Shown here in pieces: positions 6,961 to 14,606 of a DNA stretch of 42,667 nucleotides. A program made the position numbers and the translations under genes. The number at the start of each line of letters is the position of its first letter. Position 1 is the stretch's first letter. The notes below the pieces were generated by a model. That model was given only the letters and a program-made list of their open reading frames with translations, did not search any database and was not told the origin of the DNA. Source of the DNA: Anaerolineaceae bacterium UBA3924 (lineage in GTDB: Bacteria > Chloroflexota > Anaerolineae > Anaerolineales > Anaerolineaceae); the NCBI GenBank assembly GCA_002385985.1, contig DGEO01000028.1:7436-50102 (forward strand), written 5' to 3'.

Positions 6961-8605
6961 CCTGCTCGGTATAGCGCTGCTGGTGATTGTCTGGTCAGGC
7001 ACAGCGCTGGCCTGCTCGCAGAGCTATGTCAGCGCCATGGACCTGACGGCCACTGCAGCTGTAGCGCCCGTGGGCATCGGCGGCGGGGGCATCGAAGAAG
7101 TGGCTGCGCCGACCCTGGCGGTGCCCACCGCGGCTGAGGTGACCCCTCCAGCGCCAACGCAGCCGGTGGTAGTTGAAACCACCGCTCCTGCGGCTCCTGA
7201 AACAGCGGTAACAACGACCGTACCGGCGGCGACCCTGGCGCCGACCGCCACACGAACCTCCGTGCCCACGCTGGAAGGCACGGCGCCGGCGCCGATTATG
7301 TACACCTCGCAGGGCGGCGACACGCTGCCCGTCCTGGCCATCCGCTTCGGCGTGCAGGCGGACGAAATTCGCTCCAACACCAGCCAGCCCCTGCCCGAAA
7401 AGGGTTTCCTGGAGCCGGGCACGCTGCTGATCATCCCCAACCGTCTGGCTGAGACCGGCCCCAACGGGCACCTGCTGCCGGACAGCGAGATCGTCTACTC
7501 GCCCTCTGCGATTGATTTTGACGTGGATGCTTACATCAACGCGGCCGGCGGCTTCCTGAGCCAGTACCGCGAATACCTTTCGGACGGCTGGAACACCGGC
7601 GCGCAGGTGGTCGAGCGGGTGGCGCTGGAAAACTCGATCAACCCGCGCCTGCTGCTGGCTCTGCTGGAGCACCAGTCGGGCTGGGTCTTTGGCCAGCCGG
7701 ACAACCTGCAGGAGACCGACTACCCCATGGGGTTGGTGCAGCTGGACAAGAAGGGGCTGTTCAAGCAGCTCAACTGGGCCATGCAGAAGGTTTCCCTGGG
7801 GTACTACGGCTGGCGCGAGGGGCTGTACACCGAGCTGGAGTTCACCGACGGCACCCGCCTGCGCATGGCCCCGGACCTGAACGCCGGGACGGCCGCCATC
7901 CAGTATTTCTACTCCCTGCGCAGTGATCAGGTGGTCTGGAACGGGCTGCTTTATGGGCCGGAAGGGTTCTACGGGCTGTACCGGCAGATGTTCGGCGATC
8001 CCTGGCAGTATGCCCGGGCGGTCGAGCCGCTCTTCCCCCAGAACCTGACCCAGCCGGCGCTTGAGCTGCCCTTCCTGCCGGGCCGGGTGTGGAGCCTGAC
8101 CGGCGGTCCGCACGCGGCCTGGGCCAAAGACGGCGCGCGCGCCGCGCTGGATTTCGCCCCCTCGAGCGTCGAGAGTGGGTGTGTTAAGTCGAACGACTGG
8201 GTGGTTGCTTCCGCGCCCGGGCTGGTGACCCGTTCCGAGAACGGCGTGGTCGTCGTGGACCTGGACGGGGACGGCTACGAGCAGACCGGCTGGGTGATCC
8301 TCTACCTGCACATCGCCACGCAGGGGAGGGTTCCCGCCGGGACGATCCTGGAGCAGGACGACCTGATCGGGCATCCCTCCTGCGAGGGCGGCTCGTCGAC
8401 CGGCACGCATGTGCACATCGCCCGCAAGTACAACGGCGAGTGGATGCTGGCGGACGGCCCGATCCCCTTCAACCTCTCCGGCTGGGAAGCCCACGCGGGC
8501 GACCAGCCGTACATCGGCTCTCTGACCAAAGACGGTGAGACTGTCACTGCCAGCGTGGTGAGCGAAGCGACATCGAATATTTCGCGCCCGGTTCAGGCGC
8601 CGTAA
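6902..8605 (+). CDS. LysM / lysozyme-like / M23 peptidase lipoprotein, paralog 2
   Basis: The 567-residue protein has a lysine-rich N-region, a lipobox ALAC (Cys38) and a long Ala/Pro/Thr linker (about 42-128). A divergent LysM (about 132-180) is followed by a lysozyme-like region (about 235-372; NPRLLLALLEHQSGW, YPMGLVQ) and an M23 domain (about 396-525) with H404, D417, H470 and H503/H505. Gln258 stands where GH23 enzymes have the catalytic Glu. The EF-hand-like DLDGDG is at 453-458. The first Met is inside the end of the preceding gene (59-nt overlap) and is needed to give a full signal peptide. No clear ribosome-binding site is seen, but a TATAAT at 6880-6885 could drive it separately. 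The next paralog starts within 10 nt of its stop. Confidence 0.86.
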   Translation: MDKQLKHGTAARKKTRFSASLLGIALLVIVWSGTALACSQSYVSAMDLTATAAVAPVGIGGGGIEEVAAPTLAVPTAAEVTPPAPTQPVVVETTAPAAPETAVTTTVPAATLAPTATRTSVPTLEGTAPAPIMYTSQGGDTLPVLAIRFGVQADEIRSNTSQPLPEKGFLEPGTLLIIPNRLAETGPNGHLLPDSEIVYSPSAIDFDVDAYINAAGGFLSQYREYLSDGWNTGAQVVERVALENSINPRLLLALLEHQSGWVFGQPDNLQETDYPMGLVQLDKKGLFKQLNWAMQKVSLGYYGWREGLYTELEFTDGTRLRMAPDLNAGTAAIQYFYSLRSDQVVWNGLLYGPEGFYGLYRQMFGDPWQYARAVEPLFPQNLTQPALELPFLPGRVWSLTGGPHAAWAKDGARAALDFAPSSVESGCVKSNDWVVASAPGLVTRSENGVVVVDLDGDGYEQTGWVILYLHIATQGRVPAGTILEQDDLIGHPSCEGGSSTGTHVHIARKYNGEWMLADGPIPFNLSGWEAHAGDQPYIGSLTKDGETVTASVVSEATSNISRPVQAP

Positions 8606-8614
8606 GTGTTGCCG

Positions 8615-10105
8615 ATGGCAGTCAGCAAACGCGTAATCCTGATATCCTTCCTGATTCTGTCCCTGCTGGCAGGCTGCATGCCGCCGGATATGGATTTGGG
8701 CTGGGAGGATGATCCCTATGAGCAGGAACTGACCCCGGAGCCGACCCCGACCGAGGTGATGCCAACGCCGCTGCCCACTCGGGAGCCGTTCCTGCCCGGC
8801 ACGCTGGTGGACTACACCGCCCAGACCGGCGACACGCTTGAAGCGCTGGCTGTGCGCTTCAACACCACGGTGCAGGAGATCCGCGAGGCCAACCCCATCA
8901 TTCCCAACGACACCACCACCATGCCGCCGGGCATGCCGATGCAGATTCCCATCTATTACCAGCCTGCCTGGGGCACGCCCTACCAGATCATCCCCGACTC
9001 ACTGTTCATCAACGGCCCGGCGCAGATCGGCTTTGACGCCGGAGACTTCGTCCGTGAGCAGCCTGGCTGGCTGAAGAACTACAAAGGCTATTTTGACGGC
9101 AAGAACCTGTCCGGCGGGGACCTGGTCGCGGCCATCGGCGAGCAGTACAGCGTAAGCCCGCGCCTGCTGCTGGCGCTGGTCGAGTACTACGCCGGTGGGC
9201 TGACCGATCCCGAGCCGCGCGTGGACGTGGATCGCTACCCGCTCGGATACAGGAGCAGCACTCATCAGGGGCTGACCAACCAGCTCATCTGGACGGCCAA
9301 CAAGCTCAATAACGGCTATTACGCCTTCCGCCTGGGCCGACTGACTTCGCTGGACCTGCCGGACGGGCGGCTGGTGGTGCCGGACCCCTGGCAGAACGCG
9401 GCGACCGTCGCCCTGCACAACCTGTTCACCCTGACCAACACGCCGCAGAGCTTTGACCTGGCGGTCTCCGGCGAGGGCTTCGCCCGCACCTACCGTGAGC
9501 TTTTCGGAGACCCCTGGGCCAACGTGGAGCCGCACATCCCGGCCAGCCTGCACCAGCCGGTATTGACGCTGCCCTTCCGGCCGGGGCACGCCTGGGCTTA
9601 CACCGGCGGTCCGCACACCGGCTGGGGCACCGGGCTGCCTTTCTCGGCGGTGGACTTCGCACCGCCCAGCACCCAGTCCGGCTGCGCTGCCGCGTCTGAG
9701 CCGGCGACGGCGGTGGCCGACGGGGTGATTGCCAGGCGCGGTGACGCCTCACTGTGGCTGGACCTGGACGGTGACGGCGACATCCGCACCGGCTGGGTGG
9801 TGTTCTATTTGCATCTGGCGAACAGCAGCCTGGCTCCGCTGGGGAAAGAGGTCAAGGCCGGTGACCCGTTGGGGCTGCCTTCCTGCGAAGGCGGCAGCGC
9901 GACTGGAACACATGTGCACATCGCCCGTATGTACAACGGCGAGTGGATCCCCGCTGGAAGCGGGGTGCTGGCCTTCCAGATGGACGGCTGGGTGGCGGTG
10001 GACGGTGAGGAGCCCTACAAGGGCTTCCTGGTCAGATACGGAGAAGAGGTCCGCGCCAGCACCGGCTCGGACCGGATGAGCCATATTTCGGCTTCGGCGC
10101 CCTAA
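8615..10105 (+). CDS. LysM / lysozyme-like / M23 peptidase lipoprotein, paralog 3
   Basis: I choose the ATG at 8615; GTG (8606) and TTG (8609) are in frame just before it and no clear ribosome-binding site decides. The protein (496 residues) has a lipobox LAGC (Cys21), a Pro/Thr spacer, a LysM domain (about 63-112) and a lysozyme-like region (about 170-300). Its M23 domain (about 325-460) has H334, D347, H400 and H433/H435 and the DLDGDG loop at 383-388. The lysozyme-like region is the most degenerate of the three: SPRLLLALVEYYAGG has Tyr where GH23 has Glu. Its tail overlaps the 3' end of the leftward OsmC gene by 4 nt. It is presumably anchored outside the membrane and acts on the cell wall. 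Confidence 0.86.
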   Translation: MAVSKRVILISFLILSLLAGCMPPDMDLGWEDDPYEQELTPEPTPTEVMPTPLPTREPFLPGTLVDYTAQTGDTLEALAVRFNTTVQEIREANPIIPNDTTTMPPGMPMQIPIYYQPAWGTPYQIIPDSLFINGPAQIGFDAGDFVREQPGWLKNYKGYFDGKNLSGGDLVAAIGEQYSVSPRLLLALVEYYAGGLTDPEPRVDVDRYPLGYRSSTHQGLTNQLIWTANKLNNGYYAFRLGRLTSLDLPDGRLVVPDPWQNAATVALHNLFTLTNTPQSFDLAVSGEGFARTYRELFGDPWANVEPHIPASLHQPVLTLPFRPGHAWAYTGGPHTGWGTGLPFSAVDFAPPSTQSGCAAASEPATAVADGVIARRGDASLWLDLDGDGDIRTGWVVFYLHLANSSLAPLGKEVKAGDPLGLPSCEGGSATGTHVHIARMYNGEWIPAGSGVLAFQMDGWVAVDGEEPYKGFLVRYGEEVRASTGSDRMSHISASAP

Positions 10106-10554
10106 TCTCCCTGGCTGACGGCGGGAGCGCGCTCGCCGGGCTCTTCGATGATGCGAATCCGGTCGGTGATTTCGACCCTCGGACGCAGAGTTGCGGTGAC
10201 GGCGCAGTACTTGTCGCGCGACAGGTCGACGGAGCGCGCGACGGCGGCCGGGTCAATATCCACTCCGGTGACCACGTATTCGACATCCATGCGGGTGAAG
10301 CGCCGGGGATGGTTCTCGGCTCGCTCACCGCGCACGATGACCTCGAAACCGGTCACCTTCTGGCCTTTTTTCTTCAAGATGGAAATCACATCCATGCCGG
10401 TGCAGCCGGCCAGCCCGATGGCGATCAGTTCGACCGGGTGAAAACCGTCCTCATCGCCGCCGACTTCCCGCTTCGCGCCCAGGGGTAGGGTGAAGCCCGA
10501 GTTTGCCGTGCCGGTGAAGGACAGGTTGCGGATCCAGGTGGCTCTGGCTTCCAT
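10102..10554 (-). CDS. OsmC/Ohr family peroxidase-like protein
   Basis: The 150-residue protein matches the OsmC fold. The two redox cysteines are present: C51 in LAGCTGMDV on the central helix and C117 in DKYCAVTATL. The family reduces organic hydroperoxides, using a dithiol such as lipoate or a thioredoxin-like partner. CGGAGGTACCC precedes the ATG. It starts 16 nt after the stop of the two-CxxC oxidoreductase gene, so the two form a redox operon and the oxidoreductase is a plausible electron donor (inference). The length equals OsmC/YhfA-type members. Whether it acts on peroxides or is a YhfA-like protein of unclear role cannot be told. Confidence 0.88.
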   Translation of the reverse strand: MEARATWIRNLSFTGTANSGFTLPLGAKREVGGDEDGFHPVELIAIGLAGCTGMDVISILKKKGQKVTGFEVIVRGERAENHPRRFTRMDVEYVVTGVDIDPAAVARSVDLSRDKYCAVTATLRPRVEITDRIRIIEEPGERAPAVSQGD

Positions 10555-10570
10555 GGGTACCTCCGTTGGG

Positions 10571-11251
10571 TCAGGCCTGCTGGCTCAGGGAGAGCGCTCG
10601 GCGAATTTCGGCCACCAGCTGGTCCTCCGGGGTGGAGCCGATCACCGCATGCAGGCCGTGGTTGATGCTGATGTGCGGCACGCCGGTCACGCCGTACTGG
10701 TCCGACAGCTCGCGGAACTCGAGCGCTTCGACCATCTCCGCCTGAACCAGCGGGCTTTCCAGGGCGAACTGGTGCGCCAGCACTACCATCCGCGGGCAGA
10801 AGGCGCAGGTGGGCGTGACGAACACCTGCAGGTGAACCGGCGTGTCCAGCCCGCGCAGGAACTGCCGGGTCTCCTCGCTCAGGCTGGAGTCCTGTTTGGA
10901 GACAAGCAGCAGGTCGTTGATCAGCGAGGTGAACTCGTGCCCGACCGGAATGCCGGCGTAGCGGATGCCGTAGTCGACGATCTCTTTGCCTTTGCGCGCC
11001 GCCAGCACGAACCCCGGGGCCTTGTCCATGTTGTACTCCCGGGCGAGGTCTGCTTCGTTGTGCAGATCATGCACCTGCAGGTGGATCCGGTCAGACAGGT
11101 CTGCCACTTCTTGCAGCAGCTGCAGGGTCTCGGCGCAGTATTCGCAGCCGGATTCCTGGCCGAAATAGACGATTTCCACCGGCAGCTCCATGTCGGAGAG
11201 GATCTCCTGGGCCTGCCGGCGGATCTCTTCGTTGAGCATTGGTTTTGCCAT
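10571..11251 (-). CDS. Protein disulfide oxidoreductase-like (two thioredoxin folds)
   Basis: The ATG at 11251 (MAKPMLNEE) is chosen because AAAGGAAACGCCC precedes it; upstream extension would run over a terminator. The 226-residue product contains two thioredoxin/glutaredoxin folds, each with an active CxxC: C36-E-Y-C39 and C149-A-F-C152, and each with its cis-proline (KAPGF near 79; GVPHI near 192). This is the layout of archaeal/thermophile protein disulfide oxidoreductases (PDO) and of the AhpF N-terminal domain. It should be cytoplasmic and move electrons between thiols, probably from a thioredoxin reductase-like partner not in this window. Both active sites are intact. It is co-directional with OsmC, 16 nt upstream of it. 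Confidence 0.87.
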   Translation of the reverse strand: MAKPMLNEEIRRQAQEILSDMELPVEIVYFGQESGCEYCAETLQLLQEVADLSDRIHLQVHDLHNEADLAREYNMDKAPGFVLAARKGKEIVDYGIRYAGIPVGHEFTSLINDLLLVSKQDSSLSEETRQFLRGLDTPVHLQVFVTPTCAFCPRMVVLAHQFALESPLVQAEMVEALEFRELSDQYGVTGVPHISINHGLHAVIGSTPEDQLVAEIRRALSLSQQA

Positions 11252-11303
11252 GGGCGTTTCCTTTCTACTGCGGCCCGTGTGTGCCATCCGGCCGGGCGGT
11301 GGA

Positions 11304-11334
11304 TAAAAGAAGCGGGCCTTCAGGCGGCCCGCTT
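11304..11334 (-). terminator. Terminator after the sigma/anti-sigma pair
   Basis: On the minus strand AAGCGGGCC (11334-11326) pairs with GGCCCGCTT (11318-11310) around a 7-nt loop, and CTTTTA follows. It starts 3 nt after the anti-sigma stop and separates this pair from the PDO-OsmC operon. Confidence 0.75.
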
Positions 11335-11336
11335 GG

Positions 11337-11594
11337 TTATGTTCGCTCGTTCTGGATGAACTCGTCCAGATGGAGGGTGTGGAACAGCCGCTCGCGCACT
11401 TCGCCGGGCAGTTCCTCGTCCTGGCAGGCGTGATACAGCTCGACGGTCTTGCGCAGGGTGTTGACCACCACGCGGCAGTTGTCACACTCGCGCATGTGCG
11501 CTTCCAGTCTGGCGCACAGTTCCTCGCTCAGGGCACCGTCCACGTACTCTGAGATAGTATTCAGCAGGTCACGGCAGTTGGAATTTGCGCTCAT
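11337..11594 (-). CDS. Zinc-dependent anti-sigma factor (ZAS domain, RsrA-like spacing)
   Basis: The 85-residue protein holds the ZAS signature H33-x3-C37-x2-C40 with an upstream C7. The C7-H33 spacing (26) and the rest of the ligand set equal those known for RsrA of Streptomyces (C11, H37, C41, C44), where disulfide formation expels zinc and frees the sigma factor. Two further Cys (C27 and one near 57) are present. There is no membrane segment, so this is a soluble cytoplasmic anti-sigma factor, unlike the many membrane-bound ones. The start codon overlaps the sigma factor's stop by 4 nt (ATGA), giving translational coupling. Binding to the adjacent ECF sigma factor is inferred from this pairing. 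Confidence 0.88.
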   Translation of the reverse strand: MSANSNCRDLLNTISEYVDGALSEELCARLEAHMRECDNCRVVVNTLRKTVELYHACQDEELPGEVRERLFHTLHLDEFIQNERT

Positions 11595-12196
11595 TCTGAA
11601 GACAACTCCGTTAATTTCTCACCGTAGTAGGTTGAGAGGATCTCGCGCAGACGCAGCCGGGCACGCAGCAGGCGGGTCTTCACGGCGGTTTCGGTCAGGT
11701 TGAGCGCGGCGGCCGTCTCCTTGATGGACAGTCCTTCGATATCGCGCAGCAAGAACACCACTTTCAAATTTTCCGGCAGGAGCTGGATGGCACGGTTGAG
11801 GAAGGCGCGGGATTCGGCGGAGAGCAGCTCCCTTTCGGGCAGGCAGCACCAGTCGATGATCTGGTGGGGTTCACTGATTCCCTCTTCGTCTTCGTCATGC
11901 TCAATCGATACTTCCGGCCTGCGCTTGCGCAGCAGCATCAGGGCTTCGTTGACGGCGATGCGGTACAGCCAGGTGGAGAGCCTGGAGCGGCCTTCAAACC
12001 CGGGAAGCGAGCGCATGGCTTTGAGGAAGGTTTCCTGGAGTACATCTTCCGCGTCTTCCGGATTGTTAAGGATGCGAAGGGCCACCCGATAGACCGGCGT
12101 GGAGTAAGCATCGACCAGGCGGGCAAATTCACTCCGGTCCCCGGCTTTCAGCGCGTCCAGCGAGAAGTCTTCTACATCAACCCGTTCGTTATCCAT
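11591..12196 (-). CDS. ECF-type RNA polymerase sigma factor (SigE/SigR-like)
   Basis: The 201-residue protein has region 2 (AGDRSEFARLVDAYSTPVYR to GRSRLSTWLYRIAVNEAL, about residues 15-90). It also has region 4 (LPENLKVVFLLRDIEGLSIK to KTRLLRARLRLREIL, about 138-190) and lacks region 3, as ECF factors do. The start at 12196 (MDNERVD) is preferred over a GTG at 12226. Ribosome-binding signals are weak for both. It directs RNA polymerase to a stress regulon, held inactive by the overlapping zinc anti-sigma gene. Nearby redox genes (PDO, OsmC) are candidate targets. A perfect inverted repeat lies in the 87 nt between TsaD and this gene. Confidence 0.92.
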   Translation of the reverse strand: MDNERVDVEDFSLDALKAGDRSEFARLVDAYSTPVYRVALRILNNPEDAEDVLQETFLKAMRSLPGFEGRSRLSTWLYRIAVNEALMLLRKRRPEVSIEHDEDEEGISEPHQIIDWCCLPERELLSAESRAFLNRAIQLLPENLKVVFLLRDIEGLSIKETAAALNLTETAVKTRLLRARLRLREILSTYYGEKLTELSSE

Positions 12197-12234
12197 TAAG
12201 ATGTTTTCCAGCCTCAAAAGTTGCACTTGTCCAT

Positions 12235-12255
12235 CTGATTCGCCTGGCGAATCAG
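12235..12255. repeat. Perfect inverted repeat upstream of the sigma factor gene
   Basis: CTGATTCGCC (12235-12244) and GGCGAATCAG (12246-12255) form 10-bp arms around a single T. It lies between the tsaD stop and the sigma factor start. No T run follows on either strand, so an operator or an mRNA hairpin is more likely than a terminator. Confidence 0.7.
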
Positions 12256-12283
12256 TGAACTTCCAGTGTCGGGCCAGCGCCGG

Positions 12284-13321
12284 CTAAGAAAGCGGCCAGG
12301 TGGGCAGCACGTCCAGGTCCAGCGGATCCGTCTGGCCGTGGATGAAGCGGTAATACCCGGCTGTGGCGATCATGGCGGCGTTGTCTGTGCACAGCGACAG
12401 CGGCGGGATGAACACCGGGACGGGCGAGCGGGCCAGGATGGTGTCACGCAGCTCTTTGTTGGCTGAGACCCCGCCGGCGACCAGGATGGACTTCGCCTGG
12501 AACTGCTCCGCGGCGGCGATGGTCTTGCTCACCAGCACGTCCACCACGGCTTCCTGGAAGCTGGCCGCCAGGTCAGCCACCGGCAGCGGCCGCTTCTGGT
12601 CCTCAATTTCGCGCACGGTGCGCAGCACGGCCGTCTTCAGCCCGCTGAAGGAGAAGTTCCAGGTGCCCTCCAGCCGTGCGCGCGGCATGTGGAAGGCGTT
12701 CGGATTGCCCCCGGCTGCCGCCTTCTGGATGGACGGGCCGCCCGGATAGGGCAGGCCGAGCAGCCGGGCCACCTTGTCGAAGGCTTCGCCGGCGGCGTCG
12801 TCGAGCGTGGCCCCCAGCCTCTGGTAGTGCAGGTGACCTTCCACCAGATTAAGTTCGGTATGCCCGCCCGAGACCAGCAGCACGATCAGGGGGAACTCGG
12901 GCGGCGGGCTTTCCTCGCCGTCCGGGTGCAGCCAGGCGGAATACACGTGCCCTTCCAGATGGTTGACGCCGATCAGCGGCAGATTGCTGCCCAGGGCCAG
13001 ACCCTTTGCGGTGTTCATGCCGACCACGAGAGAGCCGGCCAGACCCGGCCCGCGGGTGACGGCGATGGCGTCGATCTCCTGCAGACTCAGGTGGGCCTGC
13101 TGCAGGGCCTCCTGGACCACCGCGTAGATGGTGCGGATGTGCTGGCGGGAGGCGACTTCAGGGAACACGCCCCCGTAGCGGGCGTGGAGTTCGATCTGAG
13201 AGGCAACCACATTGGACAGCAGTTTGCGGCCGTCTTCGACCACGGCCGCGGCTGTCTCGTCGCATGAGCTTTCAATGCCCAGAATGCGAATGGGCGTAGG
13301 GGCGGGTTTTGCGGCACTCAT
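12284..13321 (-). CDS. tsaD: tRNA N6-adenosine threonylcarbamoyltransferase
   Basis: TsaD transfers the threonylcarbamoyl group to A37 of tRNAs that read ANN codons, acting with TsaB and TsaE. The 345-residue protein has the full set of Kae1/Qri7 motifs: LGIESSCDET near the N-terminus (residues 14-22), the metal-binding HLEGH (121-125), VSGGHTEL, GEAFDKVARLLGLPYPGG and the C-terminal CTDNAAMIA. The length equals that of bacterial TsaD. No ribosome-binding site is obvious. Instead TATAAA ends 6 nt before the ATG, so the gene may make a leaderless mRNA. The upstream M24 peptidase gene ends 18 nt before its start. TsaB/TsaE genes are not in the window. Confidence 0.96.
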   Translation of the reverse strand: MSAAKPAPTPIRILGIESSCDETAAAVVEDGRKLLSNVVASQIELHARYGGVFPEVASRQHIRTIYAVVQEALQQAHLSLQEIDAIAVTRGPGLAGSLVVGMNTAKGLALGSNLPLIGVNHLEGHVYSAWLHPDGEESPPPEFPLIVLLVSGGHTELNLVEGHLHYQRLGATLDDAAGEAFDKVARLLGLPYPGGPSIQKAAAGGNPNAFHMPRARLEGTWNFSFSGLKTAVLRTVREIEDQKRPLPVADLAASFQEAVVDVLVSKTIAAAEQFQAKSILVAGGVSANKELRDTILARSPVPVFIPPLSLCTDNAAMIATAGYYRFIHGQTDPLDLDVLPTWPLS

Positions 13322-13327
13322 GCCTTG

Positions 13328-13333
13328 TTTATA
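13328..13333 (-). promoter_or_regulatory. -10-like box 6 nt before tsaD start (possible leaderless start)
   Basis: On the minus strand TATAAA (13333-13328) is followed by 6 nt and then the tsaD ATG. Initiation 6-7 nt after the -10 box would place the RNA 5' end at the ATG. There is no consensus -35. Confidence 0.4.
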
Positions 13334-13339
13334 CCATGA

Positions 13340-14578
13340 TTAGGACTTCATCGGCAGGACCAGGTCCATGGGGTAGTCGGTCAGCGATTCGAAGCGGCCT
13401 TCCGGGGTGACCCAGAAGGTGTTCTCCAGGCGCACGCCGATGCCCCTGCCGGGATAATACAGGCCAGGCTCAATGGCAACGACCGAGCCCGGCGCAAGTA
13501 TATCCATTGCATCCGCGTTCGCCCCGCAGAAAGGCTTTTCGTGGATGTGCAGCCCGACGCCGTGCCCCAGACTGTGCACATAGCCGTTTTCGGTGTTCGG
13601 GTCGCTGGCGATGGTGGGATGGCCCATTTCCTCGAACATCTCGCAGGTCCGCTCCTGGTAGCGGCGGAAAGGCGCATTGACCTCCAGTTCCGAAACGATC
13701 TGCCGGTAAACGGTGAGCACCTGGTCGTAGATGTGCTTTGCCTCCGAGGGGGCGTATCCCAGGCACCAGGTGCGGGTGAAGTCATGGAAGTAACCGCCGC
13801 CGGCCTCGACGGGGAAGATGTCAAAGACAATCGGCGAACCCAGGCGAATCACGTCGGCCGGATTGCCGGAGGAGTGCGGAATGGCGCCGTCACGGCCAAT
13901 GGCGAAGATGTACGGCTCCGGGTTTTCCAGCCCGGCTTCCGCGCACCACAGGTTGATTTTGGCCTTGACGTCGCCGACGGTCAGCGGCTGGCCGTCCTCG
14001 CGCAGCAGCACCTCGTCGCTGTTGACCGGACGGCTGGTCAGGTAGTTGGCAACCTTGTCCACCACCTGCGTGGTTTTCACCCCGACCTGTCGGATGCGCT
14101 CGACCTCATCTTTATCCTTGGTCATCATGGCCCGCATCAGAATCGGGTCCCGGGAGAAGCCCACGAAAGTGACCTCCGGCAGCAGATCGCGAAGGCGGGG
14201 CAGCGCGCCGACGACCGGGCCAACCTCGGCATGCCCGTACACGGCCACGCGCCCGCGGGTAACGCCCGCGTCGGTGAACATCTTCGCCAGGCGCAGCGCC
14301 ATGGCCTGCTCGTAGTCGCCTCCGGCCTCTTCAAGCAGTTCCTTCAGAGGATAGCTGCCGTAGCTGCGCGTGTTCAGGCCGGTGCGGGCGGCTTCCTCGC
14401 GCTCCATGGCCGTGTGGAAGAGCAGGGGCGGCTGGCCGCGCTTGAGGATCAGATCGGCGGCGGTCAGGTGCCCGCCGCCGGTCAGGTACACCATAACCGG
14501 ATTGTTGAAGCCCGGCCCGGTCACCCAGAGCGCATCGATGTTGTTGTCTTCAAGAATTTGATCCAGGTCACTTTTCAT
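13340..14578 (-). CDS. M24 family metallopeptidase (Xaa-Pro aminopeptidase-like)
   Basis: The 412-residue protein has a creatinase-type N-domain (about 1-165) and a pita-bread catalytic domain (about 170-405). The five metal ligands are all visible: Asp in VFDIFPVE, Asp in FHDFTRTW, His in SLGHGVGLHIHE, Glu in AIEPGLYYPG and Glu in GVRLENTF. The family removes an N-terminal residue preceding proline, or acts on related amides. No signal peptide is present, so it is cytoplasmic. GAGGAACATCTCC precedes the ATG. It lies 28 nt after selA and 18 nt before tsaD, all leftward, so co-transcription is likely. The substrate (peptide, creatine-like) is not resolved. Confidence 0.9.
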   Translation of the reverse strand: MKSDLDQILEDNNIDALWVTGPGFNNPVMVYLTGGGHLTAADLILKRGQPPLLFHTAMEREEAARTGLNTRSYGSYPLKELLEEAGGDYEQAMALRLAKMFTDAGVTRGRVAVYGHAEVGPVVGALPRLRDLLPEVTFVGFSRDPILMRAMMTKDKDEVERIRQVGVKTTQVVDKVANYLTSRPVNSDEVLLREDGQPLTVGDVKAKINLWCAEAGLENPEPYIFAIGRDGAIPHSSGNPADVIRLGSPIVFDIFPVEAGGGYFHDFTRTWCLGYAPSEAKHIYDQVLTVYRQIVSELEVNAPFRRYQERTCEMFEEMGHPTIASDPNTENGYVHSLGHGVGLHIHEKPFCGANADAMDILAPGSVVAIEPGLYYPGRGIGVRLENTFWVTPEGRFESLTDYPMDLVLPMKS

Positions 14579-14606
14579 GGAGATGTTCCTCGCATTTGCC
14601 AGATGT

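Noticed and set aside
6995..8494. Long open frame on the minus strand opposite the second LysM/M23 gene
   Set aside because: It is a high-GC antisense frame to a clear lipoprotein with conserved motifs; its translation is low-complexity His/Gly/Arg/Gln-rich and matches no family.
11252..11485. Longer N-terminus for the two-CxxC oxidoreductase
   Set aside because: The extension crosses the terminator and anti-sigma gene; AAAGGAAACGCCC-ATG at 11251 fits better.
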